From Utricularia gibba (lineage: Eukaryota; Streptophyta; Magnoliopsida; Lamiales; Lentibulariaceae), in the NCBI GenBank assembly GCA_002189035.1, contig NEEC01000021.1, positions 992,001 to 1,056,000 on the forward strand: a DNA stretch of 64,000 nucleotides, in the 5' to 3' direction. This document shows positions 49,401-60,427 of the stretch, piece after piece; position 1 is the stretch's first letter; every line of letters starts with the position of its first letter. The translations under genes were made by a program, and so were the position numbers. The notes beneath the pieces were generated by a model that did no database searches, was not told the DNA's origin, and was given only the letters and a program-made list of their open reading frames with translations.

Positions 49401-50527
49401 CAACTTGGCCCCCAACCTACTCGAAAGGATCTTCCCATGAATAATCCAGCATCAACTATGTTATGTGAGTGTTTTTCAGTGATTAGTGGACTATCCTGAA
49501 GCTCCAGCTTGAAACCTTCAGATTTTGAGGCTTTCATATTCAACCCCCTATTGTGAAGGGACATCAAAATTCCTTCAGATAAGTCACGACTAAAATTTCC
49601 ATGCTTGTACTCTATTAGGGCCAATGGGGTTTTACGAATAGGACTATTCTTCTTAGGAACTTCTCTAGATGAATGTGTCACTATTGATTTTGATAACTGC
49701 ACAGCAGAGGGCGTATCTTCAAGTGAAAATGAGCCCCTTAAATCTTCTGCTTCATCTTCGTCAAGAGGGAACAGTGACTTCATGATTTTCATCCTGGTAG
49801 GATCGAGGCCAAGGTGAACAGGGAGAGAATGTGAAAGTAGGGTACCGTTCAGTGAAGAAGGTTCATCATCCATATCTAATACCTCATTATCAACCATCTC
49901 TGGAGAAACTTCATCTTCGGCAGGTACATCTTCCATCAAAGCATCATCCTCATCTTCTGAATCCAGGCCAAATCTACTGAAATGCTGTACACAAAACCTC
50001 CATTCTCCACTAACCACATCAAAGGAAAGAAATTTTGCACCTTGACTCTCTGTCTTACTCTTCAACTTGCACCGTAAATCATCATTATCCAGATGATGCG
50101 CATGTTTCAGATGAAGCAGTAATGTCACTTCAGCTGGCTTATTAAGGCCCTGTCCAACCATGGGCTTGCAGCTATCATCTTCATATACAATAACTTCACC
50201 TTTTCTGAATTTCACGATAGAATTCAAATCCAAGCATCTAATATCTGTTTCACCAGCAAACTTAATGCATCCATAACCAACTCTACCAACAACAAAATCC
50301 GGAACCCTACTGCAATAACCAGGGCTTTGAAACTCACGATTCGATAGCTCACTCAGGCAAGGTATAGTGTAATAATCAGAACATCGCAGGATAGGTAATA
50401 CATCCACAACCCCACACCATTCCTTACTCGAAATCGAAGTACCAGCCCACTCACTGGAAATTCTTCTTCTTTTGTACACCGATTGGGAGCCAAAATCGGG
50501 ATTTATCTTCTCCACATTCACTTTCAT
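46435..50527 (-). CDS. NUP96: Nuclear pore protein NUP96 (SAR3/MOS3), with two one-base frame breaks
   Basis: Outer-ring (Nup107-160) nucleoporin needed for mRNA export, auxin signalling and immunity. Exons: 50527-47985, 47832-47709, 47463-47316, 47092-46995, 46633-46435; restored length 1037 residues, close to the 1046 of Arabidopsis. The N-terminal autopeptidase-like domain has PDFVVGRVGYGCIKFAGETD and ends FCVQHFSRFGL, the position of the Nup98-96 cleavage site. Acidic linkers follow, then an alpha-solenoid (WKRFLG, LLMWYQLPPESSLPDIFNTY). The last exons carry EIWSLAISMEEHKPEIEDWD and VVFSKMAEGVCNRLL. Two breaks, at about 48543-48549 (GGATGTTAATG) and 47345-47352 (GGCTTCTCGG), each lose one base; adding one base at each restores every exon phase. 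Upstream of the start is a non-coding exon with an intron in the 50.5-50.9 kb region. Confidence 0.93.
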
Positions 50528-50989
50528 TATTAGCTAGAACACGACGGTTTACTTCCCAAATGCCGGATTCTAACTGCGTGATAAATACACAAAACTGCGG
50601 CAATAACGCCAATCAGGTGAAACAACCCAAAAACACAGGAATCCAAAACACAAAAAGAAACTTCATCGTTGCCAAAATGCTCTATAAACGAAAACTCTTT
50701 CCAGAGAATTGAACCATTTCGAATGAGATACCTGAAAACACAAAATCTGCGACTACGGCCGATGTTACGAGTATACCAGAAGCTTGTTGAAACATCCAAC
50801 TCTTCAGAATCAAATAGAAACTTCGAATGCAGTTTCAGTCCCGCTGTTCTACCAATTAAGAACCAAGACGGCCTGGGGCAGGAATCGTTCTCAGTCTCCG
50901 ACGCACCTCGGAGGCAGCGAAAACCTGTAGCTGCGCCGGAGTTGGCTGCAATCCGCGAAAACCTTAACGGGGCGGGAGTGTGAAGACCA

Positions 50990-51490
50990 TCAAAATAGTA
51001 GGTGTCGTTTCATTATTCTTTGAAAGTTCAGGGATTTAAGGGTCAATTCCAATTCAATCCCTTCGTATTTGGGCTTTCCAGATGAGCCAATTACACAGGG
51101 ATTATGAACACTTTGGGCCCACATCATAAATGGGCTTGGGTTTTAACTAAATATCTTTTTTTTTAAAAAAAATCATTTCATTACAAATAATTCATGAATT
51201 AACAGCTTTTTAAAGAATAATAATACCAAGTTGAATGATTTCATAAGCAACAATTTACATCACAAATAGCATCTATGTTGTATGTAAACAATGAACCGAA
51301 TCTGTGAAATATAAAAACCACAATAGATTTGAGATTAAAATACTATTAGAAAAATATAAACAAAAAATACATATTCTTTAATTTAACTTTTTAAAGATTC
51401 ATATCAATTTCATATTTTATACTATAACGGAAATGAAATATTTTCTAATATCATAGAATAGTATCATAAATAGTAAGTACATGCCCAAAA
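50990..51490. other. Intergenic between NUP96 and the LTP pair
   Basis: AT-rich; contains the NUP96 upstream region and the LTP 3' flank. No gene seen. Confidence 0.6.
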
Positions 51491-51495
51491 GTCCC

Positions 51496-51785
51496 CTAGC
51501 ATGAAGGAGCATTTGGGATGTTACACTTTCTAGGGAGCTGCTTAGCCAATTGAGGATCAATGTTATAGGAAGGCAAAGAAGGTGAGTCCATGAAGCCACA
51601 AAGGCACTTGATATCGGCATGAGATAGGGCACCGCAGCACGCACTCGACGGCGGAGCCGGAGTCGGAGGAGTTGCCGCAGGCTTGCACTCCATCAGCTCC
51701 GAAAACGTTATGTTGCACGTCTCGGCGGCGATCGCAACCGCGACGAGGAGGAAGACGGCAGGATCGCAACCTTGGTGGTGGCCAT
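51496..51785 (-). CDS. DIR1-like lipid-transfer protein 1, with a one-base frame break
   Basis: Secreted 8-Cys lipid-transfer protein; DIR1 relatives carry lipid signals in systemic immunity. Single exon. The start ATG at 51785 (MATTKV) is in one frame and the rest of the protein (FLLVAVAIAAETCNITF, ECKPAAT, ACCGALSHADIKCLCG, then KCNIPNAPSC) is in another. Alignment with the neighbouring copy shows one base missing at 51758-51763, between GCGATCCT and GCCGTC, where the neighbour reads GCGATTCTCGCCGTC. Restored, the protein has 96 residues with the C-x9-C, CC and C-x-C pattern of type 2/DIR1 proteins and a signal peptide of about 22 residues. The two genes are head-to-tail on the same strand. 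Confidence 0.88.
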
Positions 51786-52618
51786 CTTGGGGGTGTGGTG
51801 TTGGTGAGGACACTTAGAGGGGGTATTGTATAGGGGGTGGGAGTTGAGGGGGTGGATGAGGGTTTCTTGTTGGTAATGAAATGGGAATGGAAGGTTGAAG
51901 AGGCGAGTGTTGGATTGTTGTGTGATCTCTTGCTTCTTGGAACAAAAGACTTAACAAACTTGCTTCTCAACCAACACACATCACTTCTTGATGGTAATTT
52001 TTGAAATTGAAACAATATGGTGACTACCATTTGGATGAATTGAGTTTCATAACAATTAATTGGTTCTGACTCTTTGATTTAACATATCCAATTTAAAACA
52101 AAAATGAAAAATCTAAGAGTGATTATTGCTAAAGGTGAGCTGGCTCACGAGCTTATTGTGAGTCGAGTCAATTTCGAGTTCGGCTCGAACTCGTGCTTAT
52201 TATTTCCAGACTTGAGACTTGAAGGCACATATTTGAACTTGAGTCGAGACTCAAGGGTACATTTTTTTCCTAGACTTGAAGAGCTTGAGCTTGAAATTTT
52301 CCGGAAAGCTCGGCTCGAGTCGGTTGCAGTCCTAGTTATTACATTACCAATCTTACACCATCTTATCACATATAACTACAAAAAATAGAAAAATAATGTA
52401 TATCTTAATTTATCAAACTCTAGTCTAAAACCATATCAATGCGAGATTGGTTCTATTTTAAAAAACCCGATTTTAAAACACAAGTTCAAACTATCTTCAA
52501 ATCAGAATGAGAAGCTCACACCAACAAAGGCTTTCAATGCATGGACAACTTATTTCATTGATAGTAATGAGCTTAGATCACAAGCATGTGTTTGCATCAC
52601 ATATAGTCCCCAAGCCAT

Positions 52619-52912
52619 CTAACACTTGGGCACATTTGGGATGCTACACTTTCCAGGGAGCTGCTTAGCAAGTTCAGGATCAATGTGGTAGGAAGGGAGC
52701 AAGGGAGAGTCCATCAAGCCACAAAGGCATTTAAGATCAGCATGGGAGAGGGCCTTGCAGCAAGCACTCGACGGCGGCGCCGGAGTCGGAGGAGTTGCCG
52801 CCGGGCTGCATTCCATCAGCTCCTGCATCTTCAAGTTGCATATGTTGGCCGCATTCGCAACGGCGAAGACGAGAAAGACGGCGAGAATCGCAGGCTTGAT
52901 GTTCATCTCCAT
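52619..52912 (-). CDS. DIR1-like lipid-transfer protein 2
   Basis: Intact 97-residue paralogue of the gene at 51496-51785. The signal peptide is MEMNIKPAILAVFLVFAVAN; the mature part has CNLKMQELMECSPAA, ACCKALSHADLKCLCG and KCSIPNVPKC, giving all eight cysteines. Start at 52912, with a second in-frame ATG at 52906. The promoter side shares conserved stretches with the other copy, for example GGAACAAAA, TTAACAAACTTGCTT/CTAACAAACTTGCTT, consistent with a tandem duplication that included the promoter. Confidence 0.93.
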   Translation of the reverse strand: MEMNIKPAILAVFLVFAVANAANICNLKMQELMECSPAATPPTPAPPSSACCKALSHADLKCLCGLMDSPLLPSYHIDPELAKQLPGKCSIPNVPKC

Positions 52913-52999
52913 CGTTGAGTCTAGTGTTCTATTGGGGAAGAAGTTCAAAAGCAAGTATTTATAGGATTGAGGGATGAAGGGGGTGATAAATTATGGAGT

Positions 53000-53690
53000 G
53001 ATGGTGGTGTTTTCAGTTTCTAGTCTTGGAAATGGAAGGTTGAAAAGGCTAAGTGTGGTTTGTTTTCATTTCTTGCTTTTGGAACAAAACCCTAACAAAC
53101 TTGCTTGCTATTCAAGAATCAAATAACAAAATACTTTAGGGACATGTTTGGTTGTGGTATCAAAAAATGTTTTAATAAGAATATGTAAACGTAAATGAGA
53201 TAAGATATGTTTGATCGATAAATTATAAGTACGATAGAAAATATGTTTTATTTCATACAAACATACTTACGTACTTATTATTTTTTAATGATTCATAAAA
53301 ATATCAAATAAAAGGTTGAATATGTAAATCCCACCTTCCCAATTTTAGGTGTAATTTACATTTTCTATAGTTTAGACATATTATATCATAATTTCAATCT
53401 TTTACAAATTTTATCATGCTTAATAAACGTAAAATTTCGATATATTAATTAACATTTTCACCTATTATTATCTACCAAACATATCCAACTAGTATTCTAA
53501 AAGACTTGCAATAAAATTAATTTCATTTTAATTAATAATTAGATCGTGTTTGATATATTGGTTTGCGTTTTTAAATACGTGTGATTTGTAAAATAATTAT
53601 ATGACTTATCCGTTTTCGCACAATATTTACCTTGATTTTTGTTTTAATTCTTCTAGATACTCATGGCATGGGATTGATGTAATACCATTA
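53000..53690. other. AT-rich intergenic DNA
   Basis: Lipid-transfer promoter for the first 150 bases, then AT-rich sequence without a gene. Confidence 0.55.
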
Positions 53691-53696
53691 CTATGG

Positions 53697-54290
53697 TTAT
53701 AAAGGAAGGGTGAAGAGGTATATCTTGAGGACCAAAGAAAGAGACAGGTGCAGCAGGAAAATGGCAACGACGATGAGGAACCAGTGTTCACCTGTTGACT
53801 TAACGTGGGTTCTCAGTTTCAGGCCAAGATATGCGGCGGAGATGAAGCCGGAGACACTGGCCGCGACCCATCGGAATATTTCCTGAGGAATGACGGATAA
53901 ACACTGCAGAAAATGGAAAGGAGTGTTGCATCATCAACAGCATTTCCGCTGCTGAAGCGAACTTTAGTTTCTAGATTTGAAACGTGTGATCAAAGCGAAC
54001 ATCTGAATTCCACACAAAAAGAGTGACGTAAACGAAACTCGCCGTCGGAGGCGAGGAGAAGAGCCATCTTCGTTCGTTTCCGTCGAGTTCTACGGCGGTG
54101 ACAAGGCCATAGCGGCTGCTCTCCAGTGCGTTTGGGGGGGGGGGGAGAGATACCGATGAAAACGAGACATCCCCAAAACCAAATCGCAGCTTCCCAAACC
54201 GGAAACCGCCCCGCGAGCTGACTGGAGTTTGAGCGATCCCCGTTAACCGTCCCGCTCAGCAACATAGATCTGAACTCAGGTACCATGCCC
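53697..54290 (-). CDS. Tentative membrane-protein gene, unrecognised
   Basis: The last exon, 53903-53697, is supported by a good acceptor (TTCTGCAG) and an open frame ending TAA; it encodes about 68 residues with two hydrophobic stretches (WVAASVSGFISAAYLGLKL and WFLIVVAIFLLHLSLSLVLK). An upstream open frame from 54283 (MVPEFRSMLLSGTVNGDRSN, then WEAAIWFWGCLVFIG) may be exon 1, also hydrophobic. The join is not resolved: several donors are possible and a 12-G tract at 54134-54145 sits in between, where a base-count error could hide the true frame. I do not recognise the family. Confidence 0.35.
54134..54145 (+). repeat. 12-base G homopolymer
   Basis: Twelve G in a row, the longest G run seen in the window, inside the tentative membrane-protein gene. 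Base counts here are unreliable in error-prone reads. Confidence 0.8.
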
Positions 54291-54647
54291 ATCGGGATTA
54301 GGGTGAGTTGGTCCTCTAAATAAAAATGACAATATAATTGATTTAATTGGTATTTATAAATGAGATGACACTAGAATATTTTATTAAAAATTTATAACAG
54401 AAAATATTTTATATTATATTTCAGAAAGAAATAAATCACTACAACTCTTTATTTATCAAAAATCATTTTTAAAAACATAAAAAACTAGAATTCTACTTCT
54501 TAAACATAATAATAATTTCAAATTTTTAAATTTTTGAAAGAAAAAATCATTCATATTCAATAACAAAACTGTTTATATAATATTTAAACCACAAAGACAA
54601 TTTCAAATAAAACTTGAACTTCTTTCGATTTTTCTACCTTCAAGTTT

Positions 54648-54838
54648 GAACTCAATCTTCAACTTCAAATCGAAGTGAAACTAAATTGTTTATCAATGTC
54701 ATAAAAAAACGAAATATTCGGGTGGTAAAAATTATTTCGACGTCGAACTCAATCTTCAACTTCGAATCAAAGTGAAACTAAATTGTTTATCAACGACGTA
54801 AAAAATCGACATATTCGGGTGGTAAAAAATTATTTCCA
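54648..54838. repeat. Tandem duplication, 97-bp period, two copies
   Basis: GAACTCAATCTTCAACTTC begins both units (54648 and 54745). Both continue with AAGTGAAACTAAATTGTTTA and ATATTCGGGTGGTAAAAA. They differ by scattered substitutions and small indels, so the duplication is not very recent. Confidence 0.85.
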
Positions 54839-54839
54839 T

Positions 54840-56380
54840 GAAGCAAACTACTTGCATCACTGCACCTTATGTTGTGTGGAATCGAAGGCAGGGTTCATTA
54901 CTCCTTGCAACAGACGCAGGAATAATAATGTGGACCACTCTTGAGAGAGGAGCCACTTGCCTGCAATCACTATTTTTTTTAATTTTTTTACCATATTAAA
55001 AAACAATATTGTTATAGTAAAAAAAATAGCCCCCTTTTTTTAAAAAAATCGCCTTAAATAGTATGTGTCATGAGCATCTTTTTTGAGTGTACAAGTTTCA
55101 GAGCGACCGGACCGGACCGGACCCCCACCCACGGTTCTTGCAATAATGTGCGACTGTTCCTCATGTGACATGTTTAATGCCTTCCCCCCAATGTGCGAAT
55201 TTATTACAAAATTGTACCTTCAAATAAAAATTGTTTTTTAAAGCTGTACAACCTATGTGAATGTGAACCCATTTTGCATGCCCAACGACAATACGGAATA
55301 TTTTTATATATTTTTAAATCTACCATGAAAAACGTGAATAGATAATAATACCAGGATATTTTGAAAATTAGACATACTTATATTTTTTTAATATATCCGA
55401 TGAGAATACGATATAATTTTAAGTTAATTTTAGATAATTTTAAATCTATTATACGTGTTTATAAAAAACGAGAATAGGAGAAAAAATATTTTATAGACAT
55501 ATTGGCTAATCTTGAAACCACAATACATCATATTTCTATATAATTAAGCTTTATTTGATTCACTGTATATTGAATTGTATTATCGTGTCTATTTGAATTG
55601 AATTCTAGATACTCAAATACAACATAAAGTAACATTAACATCGACACTAGTTTTAGAATATGAATTGCATTTTATTAGAAAATTGAAGAATAAGATGATT
55701 CTAATGTCAACATAATTGCCAAATTATACACGAACCTCATTTGCATCATAGGTCGTAAAATAACAATAAGATAACCATTCATTATATGATTTTTTTTTCT
55801 AAGATCAAACGCATTTAGTCATGAAACATACATGAATTTCGAAACAATATGATATCGAAGAGGGACGAATGGTATGATCGTATTGTTTTAGAATTTGATT
55901 CAAATACGAGTTCACTATCGAATAAAGTTTATGATGTATTAAGGCATGGTTGTAATGGTGGTGAAGGGTATCCAAAACATTCCAAAAGGAGGAGACCACA
56001 TGGAGGTTGAAAGTGGAAGTTAGTGGCATTTCGGTAATATATGTGGAAAACATGGGGCAAATAGTTATGGAATAATAAAAAGTATTTGACTGGCGCGAAA
56101 GGCAATAATTGAACGGGAAGCAGACCAGCAAAGCGAAAGTCTCTCGGGGAGGCCCAGTCTAAGTCTAAGTTATATCATGTCCTGACGGAACGTCTGCGAC
56201 ACCGTGTCCGTCCGTATCAGAACCCTGCTCTGACACTTCTTTCCCCCAGGGATTAGTAATAAAAAAATATTATTTTTTATTATCTTTAGGTGGAAATAAT
56301 GGAATTAAAATGTAATAATAATAATGGAGGGGAAATAGTTTCTGTACACGACATGGGGCGTTGTAATTTAAAATGATCAG
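54840..56380. other. AT-rich intergenic DNA
   Basis: No gene seen; low-complexity A and T runs near 54970-55050. The minus-strand frame at 55805-56131 is not recognisable. Confidence 0.55.
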
Positions 56381-56389
56381 GTAATAATA

Positions 56390-56787
56390 TTAGGGTTGAT
56401 AGAGCTTCGTCCCACACCTGCACCGCCACGTCAGAAGGTAGTAGCTGTCGTCTTCCCGACGGTCTCTGCTGTTGCTCTCTGGTTTTCCGGTGACGTCGCG
56501 GTGGGGCGGAATCACTAGACTGGCCTCGCACGGCCGGCAGTTGAGACATTTATTGACGCACGCCGGTGGGCGTGATCCCAGCACCACCTTTCTCAGCTCC
56601 GCCCTCACGCCACCATCCGCATCGCCGGAAGCTGGAACCCGGAGACCAATGGGTTACCCCCTTTATCCATTAGAATTGTATTTCGGAATGAGAGAAGAAG
56701 CTTACCGGGACTGTGGAGGAGAATGCAGGCGATGAAGGAGAGGATGAAGCCCGCCTTGAGGATGGAAAAGAGCGACGCAGCCGCCAT
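56390..56787 (-). CDS. EPIDERMAL PATTERNING FACTOR-LIKE secreted peptide
   Basis: Cys-rich secreted signal read by ERECTA-family receptors. Two exons, 56787-56706 and 56631-56390, with a 72-nt intron and matching phase 1; 107 residues. Exon 1 is a signal peptide (MAAASLFSILKAGFILSFIA CILLHS in pieces). The mature end has the EPF domain: GSRPPACVNKCLNCRPCEA, then an 18-residue variable loop, then DDSYYLLTWRCRCGTKLYQP, with the Cys spacing of the family. The GSRPP/CRCG..L(Y/F)QP form suggests the EPFL8 subgroup, from memory. Intact. Confidence 0.88.
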
Positions 56788-56827
56788 TGATGCAGCACAG
56801 GGAAAGGGGAGGAGGGTTTGGTTAAGA

Positions 56828-56868
56828 AGGAGGAGGAGGAGGAGGAGGAGGAGGAGGAGGAGGAGGAG
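56828..56868 (+). repeat. (GGA)n microsatellite upstream of the EPFL gene
   Basis: About 13-14 GGA triplets 40-80 bases upstream of the EPFL start codon, probably in its 5' UTR or core promoter; on the transcribed strand it reads (TCC)n. Confidence 0.85.
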
Positions 56869-56929
56869 AGTGGAGGAGGGGGAGTATAAGCAACATGGGG
56901 AGGCATCAGACGAGGTTCTTAAGCAGTGA

Positions 56930-59640
56930 AAACGATGGGGAGAGCGCTGTCGTTACGGAAAGCAGCCGGTTCTTGCTGCCAAATGGGTGTGCGTCATCGT
57001 TGATTTGTGAAACACAGAGACGACCCATCGCCGGTCTTCACCCAGATGAGTGCCCATATTCAATTCGATTGCTGGGCACGTGTCACTGCAATGACATAAA
57101 GAAGGAAATAGAGAGAGCAGTGAAATTCATGGCAGCTGCCTCCCCTGCACTCCCATTTACATTTAACAAATTTTACTTCAATCGCTACTATCAATGCTAC
57201 TGCCAACAATCCAATTTTAATATTTTAGAACCAGGTATGAGTTAGAGTTGGGCACAGGTCAGATTCGACCGTTTATAAGTTGAACTCATCGAGTCAACAT
57301 AATAAATTATGATTCAACTGATATGGATTAACGGATCAACATGCTAGATCCGTCTCGAGTCACGAATTAATTCGAATCATTACATAATTTTATATGTACT
57401 AACATGAATTGGGCTTAATTTATAAATTTTCATACAATTTATATATATTAATACAAGTTGAACTTAATTTATGAGCCATGTTACCATTACACAATTTATA
57501 TATTCGAGTTGATATGTATTCATTTACACCTCTATTATGAATAAATAAAAACCATCGAAATTAATAAAAAAACAAAATATTTTTGATCCGGAGTTTGGAT
57601 ACATCCAATTAAAAATAAATATATAAAGAAGCAACCATTATGTAATAATTTTCTAATATAAAGAACATGTATATATTGAAAATATACTAGTGTAGTGAAA
57701 AAATTATATATTAGACATCTAATGTATGAATTATATGGAAAAAAAATACATTATTACTTCTACCAAAGAAAATTCCTTCAAAACCATCATTTTTTATTTA
57801 AAAATACTATTGTGTATTTTTTATATAAATTTAATTATAAACATTTTATGGAATATATGAACTAATCATTTTTTACAATAATACCCTCTAGAAAACACAC
57901 ATGATTTTTATTAAATTTCTCATTTCTATGCAAATTTCAAATGGTTTGTCAAGTGGATGAATTTTGGATTTATTTGGACCACCTTATAATATCAAAAAAA
58001 GTTTCGTAAATAATTATATCATCAAATACGAAGGATTTTTATTTCAAATAAAAATTTACAATTCCATAAGGATCTAACTTCTATTTTATTAGAAACACTT
58101 CTCGAAAAATAATCAAACAGAGTTTTCAATGTCTCGTATCGTATGCGTTGAATGGTAATGGGCTATCTTCGTACGAGCTTTCGTCACGGTTTTTTGGGCC
58201 TGGCCCTGCATCGGGCTTCGTGGAAAGGACTGGTTTTAAATATTCATGGGTTTTAGCTACCCAGCCCACGGGATTCATTCACTCTATATTTTATATGAAT
58301 TATTGTTTTCACTAATTATCAAATAAATACATTAATTACACATTAGTTATTTAATTCGTTATTTTAAATATTAATATACTTCGTCAACCAAGAAGTGCAA
58401 ATTCACATAGAATACAAAAAAAAAAAGAAAACTCATAAGATATATGTTGGAATTTTGAAAACACTTTGGATTTAAGATTGACTTGAAAAATAAAAATTTC
58501 TGAAATATTAAAATTTTCCGGAAATTTAAAACATTACATATCATATTAAAGATTATTTTATATTGAATAACACGTATTAATTACTAGTGGTACATATCTT
58601 ATACAATTTTTAATAATATTCAATGAATTAAATATTAATTTGTGCTAATTTAAATTATTAAATGCATTGATTCTTGGTATACTTATCGATTAATAACGTA
58701 TAAATGATATTTTTATTAGTTATAATGACGAGTATCCATATTTATATAAATAATTTATATTTATGAAATATTAAATCTATCATAAATAAAAAAATATTTA
58801 TGCTTATTAAATGTTAAAAAAATAAAAGAAAAGTACATAAATAAAAGGAAGCATCTCACACAAGTACCACTATGGAAGCAAATTATTTTATTATTCCAAA
58901 TTCCTTTATTCTCCATTTTTTAATATATTATTTTAAATTTAGAAGATTTCGACATTATCGAATCGGTCCAATTTCTTAATCCATCCTTTTTTTAAACTAA
59001 CAAATTCTGTTACAACACGTGCGCTAGATGCGGTTTGCTGATTTATAAAATATAAGTTTTATTAATAATTTTGTCTTTTTATCTACTTTAAATATATGTA
59101 TCAAATATAATAACATTTTAAATACACACATAAAACTTTAAATTAGTGGTTAGCTAATCAAAGGAGTTGAATTGAGATTCTAAAAAATTTACAATATAAA
59201 AGAACAAATGAACTTCTCAATCTTATTCTATTATAAGAACGGATTGATAAGTGCATATGAGTCAATTCGGATATATAAATTGTGTAATAATACTAGAAAT
59301 TATGAATTAAATCGAATTGCTGTTAATATATATAAATTATGTAATGATTCGAATTAACTCATAACTCGAAATTCATCTAGGGGTTCAATCGACCTCGATC
59401 TTATGAGAAGGGTTATTGAGCATGCTTGTGGGGACCTGAAAGATGGTGAACTGTGTTTGATGGTGGTGAAACTGAGTGAACTTTGCTATCATGATTTTTT
59501 AGTTATTAATTTTAAATATGTACTTATAAAATCTAAGTATAAAACATACTTTTTAATTATAATCAAATAATGCATTATTGTTTTTTTGGTATTTAGATTC
59601 CGAAAAAGGATGGTATAATGATTTGGTAGCTCCCTGGGAC
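56930..59640. other. AT-rich intergenic DNA
   Basis: About 2.7 kb without a supported gene. The plus frame at 56895-57245 is Cys- and Asn-rich but has no family match. The sequence from 57250 on is AT-rich and probably old transposon debris. Confidence 0.5.
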
Positions 59641-59728
59641 TATAAAACGATGGGTTGGGAAGAAGCTGTCCGGCACCTGCTGCAGAGTGGGAATCGTATT
59701 CTTGGGAGATCACCGAGTTTGGAGGAAA

Positions 59729-60427
59729 ATGGTCCAGAGCAGGAGGTTCAAAGGGGTCCGACAACGCCACTGGGGTTCCTGGGTGTCAGAGATTCGCCAC
59801 CCATTGCTGTAAATGTTCAGTATTCAAGTCTTTTACGCGACAGGATGCTGTTTTGTTTCTGGATTTTGCTTTGTCTGCGTGTAGTAAATGCTTGGATTGG
59901 ATTGGATTGTATGTATATAGGAAGAGGAGGGTGTGGCTGGGCACGTTCGAGACGGCGGAGGAGGCTGCCAGAGCCTACGACGAGGCGGCGGTTCTGATGA
60001 GCGGTCGTAATGCGAAGACCAATTTCCCGGTGCCGGAGAATGTAGGTAACGCCTGCAGCGGCTATGTTTCTTCGTCTTCCTCGAGACCCAGTTCGCTTTC
60101 GTCGATCCTAGGGGCGAAGCTCCGGAAATGCTGCAGATCGCCGTCGCTGACGTGTCTCCGCCTGGACACGGAGAACTCCCACATCGGAGTTTGGCAGAAA
60201 CGGGCTGGGTCAACGTCGGATTCCAATTGGGTGATGACTGTGGAGCTTGGGAGAAACAGAGCACCGAAAACACTAGCCTTAGCACTGCTGCTGCCGTCCC
60301 TTCAAACCCATCTCCGAACAACAGCGACAGCAGCAGCACTGTTCCTCCAATGCAGACAAGAGAAGGAATCAAGGAAGAAGAACGGATCGCTCTCCAGATG
60401 ATCGAGGAATTTCTCAACCGAAACTGA
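59729..60427 (+). CDS. SHN1: SHINE/WIN1-type AP2/ERF factor, with a one-base frame break
   Basis: Activates cutin and wax biosynthesis. Exons 59729-59808 and 59921-60427 (112-nt intron inside the AP2 domain, the usual place); restored length 195 residues against 199 for WIN1. The AP2 domain starts almost at residue 1: [40 protein letters not shown], then [20 protein letters not shown]. The SHN-specific middle motif [13 protein letters not shown] is present. From 60249-60251 (GGG of CTTGGGAGAAA) the first frame loses the family tail, while the next frame reads [16 protein letters not shown], the conserved SHN C-terminus, and stops at 60427. One more G restores it. Confidence 0.92.

Noticed and set aside
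56895-57245. 116-codon plus-strand frame beside EPFL
   Set aside because: Starts in the EPFL upstream region, and its composition and content fit no family.
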